DNA of 7,584 bases, from contig CAYHKY010000066.1 in the NCBI GenBank assembly GCA_964357355.1, positions 1 to 7,584 of the forward strand, read 5' to 3'. Made by a program: the position numbers and the translations under genes. Numbering within the stretch: position 1 is the first letter of the stretch; every line of letters begins with the position of its first letter. The notes below the pieces were generated by a model. It was not told where the DNA came from, made no database searches, and worked only from the letters and a program-made list of their open reading frames with translations. Positions 6,023-7,584 of this stretch are shown one piece after another. The DNA comes from CAYHKY01 sp964357355 (GTDB taxonomy: Bacteria; Patescibacteriota; Microgenomatia; UBA10105).

Positions 6023-7243
6023 TCATTTTGATCCCGGACCTCCGGCTGCCTGCTGAAAGCTGCCTACTACGCTGTAGATAGGAGCAATGATAGATAAAAT
6101 CATCGCACCAACTGCAATTCCTACAAGTAACATTAGCACCGGCTCAAGAATTTGGGTAAGATTTTTAAGTTCTTCCTCTACTTCTTCTTCATAAAACGAG
6201 GCAAGTTCTGCAAGTGAGCTATCTAGTTTTCCGGAGCGTTCACCAGTTGCAATCATTTGCACAACTAGAGTTGGGAATGCATGTTGACCTCTTACCACGT
6301 CTGCCAAAGTTTTCCCTTTTCTAATCTCGTCAGGAAACACTGTGGCTAGTTTACGATAATCCGGCCAAGACATGGATTTTAAAGATATTTCAAGTGCTTC
6401 TGTGATGGGAACCGCACTTCGAAGTAATGTGGAAAAAATTCTGGTAAAACGGGCTAAATCTATTTTTTTTATCAGGTCTCTAACTAATGGAATCGGTCGG
6501 ATTACATGAAAAAGTAAATCACGCACCTGGGGTTTCTTGAGCAAAAAAAATGCTAAAATTATCAGCAATACCGAACTTACCAGAAGTGGAATCATTTGTG
6601 AAGAAAGCGCCAAGCTGAAAGTAAAGAGAAATTTTGTAAATGCCGGCAGCGGAAGTTTAAGGTTTAGAAAAACTTTGCCAATTTGCGGTAAAACAAAGAA
6701 AAACATAAGAACTCCAATTCCGATCATTGCAGTAAATACAACCGAGGGATAAAGCAGCGCTCCTTTTACTTTCGAACTCAAACTATATTCAGCTCTCAAT
6801 TCCGATTCAAGGTATTTGAACACATCGGTCAAAGTCCCACTAACTTCTCCTGCCCGAGTAAGCGTCAAAAAATACGATTCAAATACGTTTGGATACCTTT
6901 CAAAAACACTTGACAACTGCTGACCTTGTTCAAGTGAATAACTCATATCACCCAGAATTTGACGCATCAGCGGATGTTTAGTCTCATTTCGCAGTACATC
7001 AATGCCTTCCGAAAGTGACAAACCTGATGACAACATGGTTGATAAATATCGGCAGAAAATGATTTTATCGAGTTGCGGGATTGTGCCTTTGATTGAACTT
7101 TTTTCTGTGATCTCCTTGATTACAAGCACGGATAAACCGCGTTTGACAAGACTCTGTGCCACTTCCTGTTTAGTCTTTGCTGCATGAGTCCCCGACTGCA
7201 TCTGGTGTTGTTCATTTAATGCTTTGTAAGTAAAGTTAGGCAT
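6023..7243 (-). CDS. pilC: PilC/GspF inner-membrane platform protein
   Basis: PilC is the polytopic platform that couples the cytoplasmic ATPase to pilin extraction from the membrane. The 406-residue product, of normal family length, begins FTYKALNEQ (the usual N-terminal lead), and has two repeated GspF domains. The first has FCRYLSTMLSSGLSLSEGIDVL (63-84) and GEVSGTL (132-138). The second has FTRIFSTLLRSAVPITEALEIS (266-287) and GERSGKLD (334-341). Membrane segments are visible at about 163-185, 205-235 and 366-390, with the conserved ALLYP and ILEP motifs at their starts. The ATG at 7243 overlaps the end of pilB by 8 bases, with only a weak upstream GGTGG, so translation is likely coupled to pilB. 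Its stop is one base from the stop of the convergent PilX-like gene. Nothing appears missing. Confidence 0.96.
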   Translation of the reverse strand: MPNFTYKALNEQHQMQSGTHAAKTKQEVAQSLVKRGLSVLVIKEITEKSSIKGTIPQLDKIIFCRYLSTMLSSGLSLSEGIDVLRNETKHPLMRQILGDMSYSLEQGQQLSSVFERYPNVFESYFLTLTRAGEVSGTLTDVFKYLESELRAEYSLSSKVKGALLYPSVVFTAMIGIGVLMFFFVLPQIGKVFLNLKLPLPAFTKFLFTFSLALSSQMIPLLVSSVLLIILAFFLLKKPQVRDLLFHVIRPIPLVRDLIKKIDLARFTRIFSTLLRSAVPITEALEISLKSMSWPDYRKLATVFPDEIRKGKTLADVVRGQHAFPTLVVQMIATGERSGKLDSSLAELASFYEEEVEEELKNLTQILEPVLMLLVGIAVGAMILSIIAPIYSVVGSFQQAAGGPGSK

Positions 7244-7584
7244 CTCTTACCACCCGCAATACTTCCTCAATGGTTGTAATTCCACCGCTGGCTTTATTAA
7301 ACCCGTCTTGTATCAAAGGCACCATACCGTTTGCAACGGCCGCTTTGGCAATCTCTTCTGCTGATACCCGTTTGATAATGAGTGATCTGATGATCTCATT
7401 TACCTCAAGCATTTCATAAACCCCAATTCTGCCTTTGTATCCGCGTTTGCCACATTCGGCACAGCCTTTACCGCGATAGAAAGTTTGCGCAGAGGCTTGC
7501 TCGCCTAAAATTGATTTTAAGTATGTAAGTGTTTGTGGACTGGGCACATATTTTTCGATGCAGGAAGTACAAATTTTGCGCACT
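7236..7584 (-). CDS. pilB: PilB/GspE-type assembly ATPase, C-terminal end, cut by window edge
   Basis: This hexameric cytoplasmic ATPase powers pilus extension. Only the last 115 or so residues are present and the frame stays open to the right edge, so the apparent first codon (GTG at 7583) is internal. The fragment holds the tetracysteine zinc-binding motif of GspE/PilB (C-T-S-C, then about 32 residues, then C-A-E-C), followed by GKRGYKGRIGVYEMLEVNE and the closing GITTIEEVLRVV, both hallmarks of the family. The zinc motif separates it from PilT, which lacks it. Walker A and B lie outside the window. It overlaps pilC by 8 bases, the common pilB-pilC pairing, so the two are almost certainly cotranscribed, from a promoter beyond the right edge. 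Confidence 0.95.
   Translation of the reverse strand, partial: VRKICTSCIEKYVPSPQTLTYLKSILGEQASAQTFYRGKGCAECGKRGYKGRIGVYEMLEVNEIIRSLIIKRVSAEEIAKAAVANGMVPLIQDGFNKASGGITTIEEVLRVVRDA

Noticed and set aside
6012..6045. Possible terminator of pilC: palindrome CCGGAGGTCCGG followed on the minus strand by TTATTTTT
   Set aside because: The stem is only 4-5 pairs with a tiny loop, lies within the pilC coding end, and the T-run is some 14 bases away, so it is not a canonical intrinsic terminator on either strand.

Overview
The window is chromosomal DNA carrying a type IV pilus (T4P) gene cluster, most likely from a Candidate Phyla Radiation (Patescibacteria) bacterium. Three things suggest this. The major pilin has the prepilin N-terminus FTLIELLVVIGIIGILAA followed by a VNPGRQFASARDTQRRADL segment, which is typical of those genomes. 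The minor pilins are of the PilV/PilW/PilX kind common there. There is an inner-membrane assembly platform but no PilP or PilQ, as expected for a cell without a classical outer membrane. TGA is used as a stop by several genes, which argues against the code-25 lineages (Absconditabacteria, Gracilibacteria). The lineage call rests on family knowledge; no database search was possible.

Layout from left to right. Positions 1-253 (minus) hold the N-terminal 84 codons of the major pilin, which has the only strong Shine-Dalgarno sequence in the window and runs off the left edge. Positions 254-342 are its upstream region. Positions 343-2508 (minus) are an operon read right to left: a PilM-PilN fusion, PilO (ATGA overlap), and a small single-pass membrane protein in the slot where pilP would lie in proteobacteria. 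Positions 2509-2639 form a divergent promoter region. Positions 2640-6021 (plus) hold three tightly packed minor-pilin genes (PilV/GspI-like with adhesin-type beta domains, PilW/GspJ-like, PilX/GspK-like). Positions 6023-7584 (minus) hold pilC and the C-terminal end of pilB, which runs off the right edge. The plus operon converges with pilC with one base between stop codons. No gap between genes exceeds about 130 bases, and no RNA genes, insertion sequences, CRISPR arrays or origins were seen.

How the parts fit together: PilB (cytoplasmic ATPase) and PilC (membrane platform) would drive pilin polymerisation. The PilM-PilN fusion and PilO would make the alignment ring at the membrane. The three minor pilins would form the initiating tip complex, as GspI-J-K do in type II secretion, with the large PilV-like and PilX-like ectodomains exposed at the tip for adhesion. 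The major pilin would make the shaft. Prepilin peptidase (PilD) and the retraction ATPase (PilT) are not in this window.

I do not see a wholly new system. The points most worth a second look are the GspL-like PilM-PilN fusion with eroded nucleotide-binding motifs and a retained PilN-type INLIP motif, the unknown small membrane protein, the adhesin-like minor pilin, and the contrast between the strong pilin ribosome site and the SD-poor starts elsewhere.
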